A DNA stretch of 20,083 bases, taken from Branchiostoma floridae (taxonomy: Eukaryota; Chordata; Leptocardii; Amphioxiformes; Branchiostomatidae). A program made the translations under genes and the position numbers. How positions within the stretch are numbered: position 1 is the first letter of the stretch; each line of letters starts with the position of its first letter. The notes under the pieces are model-generated. The model was not told the DNA's origin and made no database searches. It saw only the letters and a list, made by a program, of their open reading frames with translations. The stretch lies in the NCBI RefSeq assembly GCF_000003815.2, contig NC_049993.1:3245347-3265429 (forward strand), read 5' to 3'. Positions 19,022 to 20,083 of this stretch are shown one piece after another.

Positions 19022-19987
19022 TTAACCCTCAAACACCCGAGTGGGGTCCGTTTGGACCCCAGACGTACATTTTGCAGTGCCATTTAAACATTTTTAATCT
19101 GAAGAAAAAATCCTTCCGTGACTTTGTCAGCCAACATCTTTTATACCTTCTCCTAAGTTTTTATGAAGATTGGTCCAATACTGTGGAAGCTATAAAGAAA
19201 GTCCGTGATCAGTCCGTGGACCCCAGCCAAAATGTGCAGTTTTTCAAACAAACTTTTGAGTCTAACTCCCTAACTACTTATCCTATCACCACCAAACTTT
19301 CAGAGCATGATAAACATGTAAAACTAAATCCTCAAAGAAACTTATGTGTCATCACCAAATGATATGACGACATTATGACGTCATTAAACTAATAAGGGCG
19401 GCCATCTTGGATTTTGACTAATGACGTCTTGAAATTAGCATAAATTATAAATTTTGAATCATGTACATAGCATTGAATTTCATAGAATTTTATTGTTGTA
19501 AGAAAACAAGCATTGTTTACCAAGAAAACCTTGTTTAAATCGAAATTGGCAAATTTTGGCAAAAATATGCCCGTCATAATTCCGTTGCCATGGCAACACT
19601 AAATAATGATAAATTTACTTTATTGCCAAAAAAATTTAGCTAACAATATTTTGTGATATATAACTAAGTTTCGTAGCTTTAGCGCTAGCCGTTCATGAGT
19701 TATGCAACATAAAGGTTGCTGAGAGCCTCAAAATTCCCCTCTCTGGTCAGAATAGGTTTATTGCTAAATATGGTCCTTCTGATCTTTTGCATAAATTATG
19801 ATAATGAGGTGGAATTAGCAACCTCTTATCATGTCAAAATCTTCCTCTTACATTGACAAAGCAATTTATGCACAATGATCACCGATAGGAATTGAAACTG
19901 AGATTTTATGAACAAAACATTTTGGGGTCCGTTTGGACCCCACTCGGTCATTTTAGTCGCAAAATAGGTCGGGTGCTTGAGGGTTAA
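19022..19987 (-). mobile_element. Non-autonomous piggyBac-like element (TTAACCCTCAA family), copy 2, inverted
   Basis: TTAA bounds both ends (19022-19025, 19984-19987), with inverted ends TTAACCCTCAAACACCCGA and TTAACCCTCAAGCACCCGA. The longer subterminal arm containing GCGACTAAAATGACCGAG lies at the right end here and at the left end in 10895-11852, so the two copies are inverted relative to each other; by eye they are about 85% identical. The X-box GTTGCCATGGCAAC (19584-19597), one TGACGTCA (19376-19383) and a YY1-like GGCCATCTTGG (19400-19410, minus strand) are retained. The internal copy of the GGGGTCC palindrome has been partly deleted. Confidence 0.85.
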
Positions 19988-20083
19988 GTCACTATTATAC
20001 AAAATAAGTCAAAAGTGTGTGAAGTAAGTCAAATTTGCAGGGTATGGGATACATTTTTGCCTAAGTACCAGCATAGCGAATAT

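Overview
The window looks like non-repeat-masked genomic DNA of an animal, most likely an invertebrate chordate such as a lancelet (amphioxus). This is inference. It rests on one GT-AG spliced multi-exon gene, very dense short non-autonomous DNA transposons, AT-rich intergenic DNA, a 958-base assembly gap, and no prokaryotic gene organisation. Nearly all other open frames are small and lie inside repeats.

Layout. Positions 1-2725 and about 7325-10600 are two direct copies of the same anciently duplicated block. They differ by several indels that act as natural empty and filled insertion sites. Between them (2726-7324) lie a hammerhead-ribozyme-like motif at 3017-3083, a weak promoter-like stretch, a triplicated 155-bp repeat unit with a GAA-rich tail, a foldback, a gapped transposon copy (4680-5901), a possible decayed C-type-lectin-like exon on the minus strand (6517-6695), and a MITE with long inverted ends and a 9-bp target duplication (6875-7185).

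From 10895 on, two adjacent TTAA-flanked piggyBac-like non-autonomous elements (10895-11852 and 11954-12913) run up to the one clear protein gene. That gene spans 12977-18113 on the plus strand: six exons and 334 residues. It encodes a stand-alone EgtD-family SAM-dependent N-methyltransferase (Pfam Methyltransf_33, the histidine N-alpha-methyltransferase family of ergothioneine biosynthesis). Its last intron holds a TA-flanked element and a hAT-like element that is itself interrupted by another hAT-like element. The last codons and 3' UTR, including the AATAAA signal, are repeated four times in tandem with a 170-bp period (18096-18778). A third piggyBac-like element (19022-19987), in opposite orientation to the first, closes the window, so the methyltransferase gene sits between inverted copies of one transposon family.

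The points most worth following are: (1) the animal EgtD-like enzyme, in which positions that read histidine in mycobacterial EgtD appear changed; (2) the fourfold tandem 3' end; and (3) the piggyBac-like elements that carry CRE palindromes, an RFX X-box palindrome and YY1-like motifs, one of them ending 63 bp before the start codon. I found no sign of a CRISPR array, a tRNA or an rRNA.
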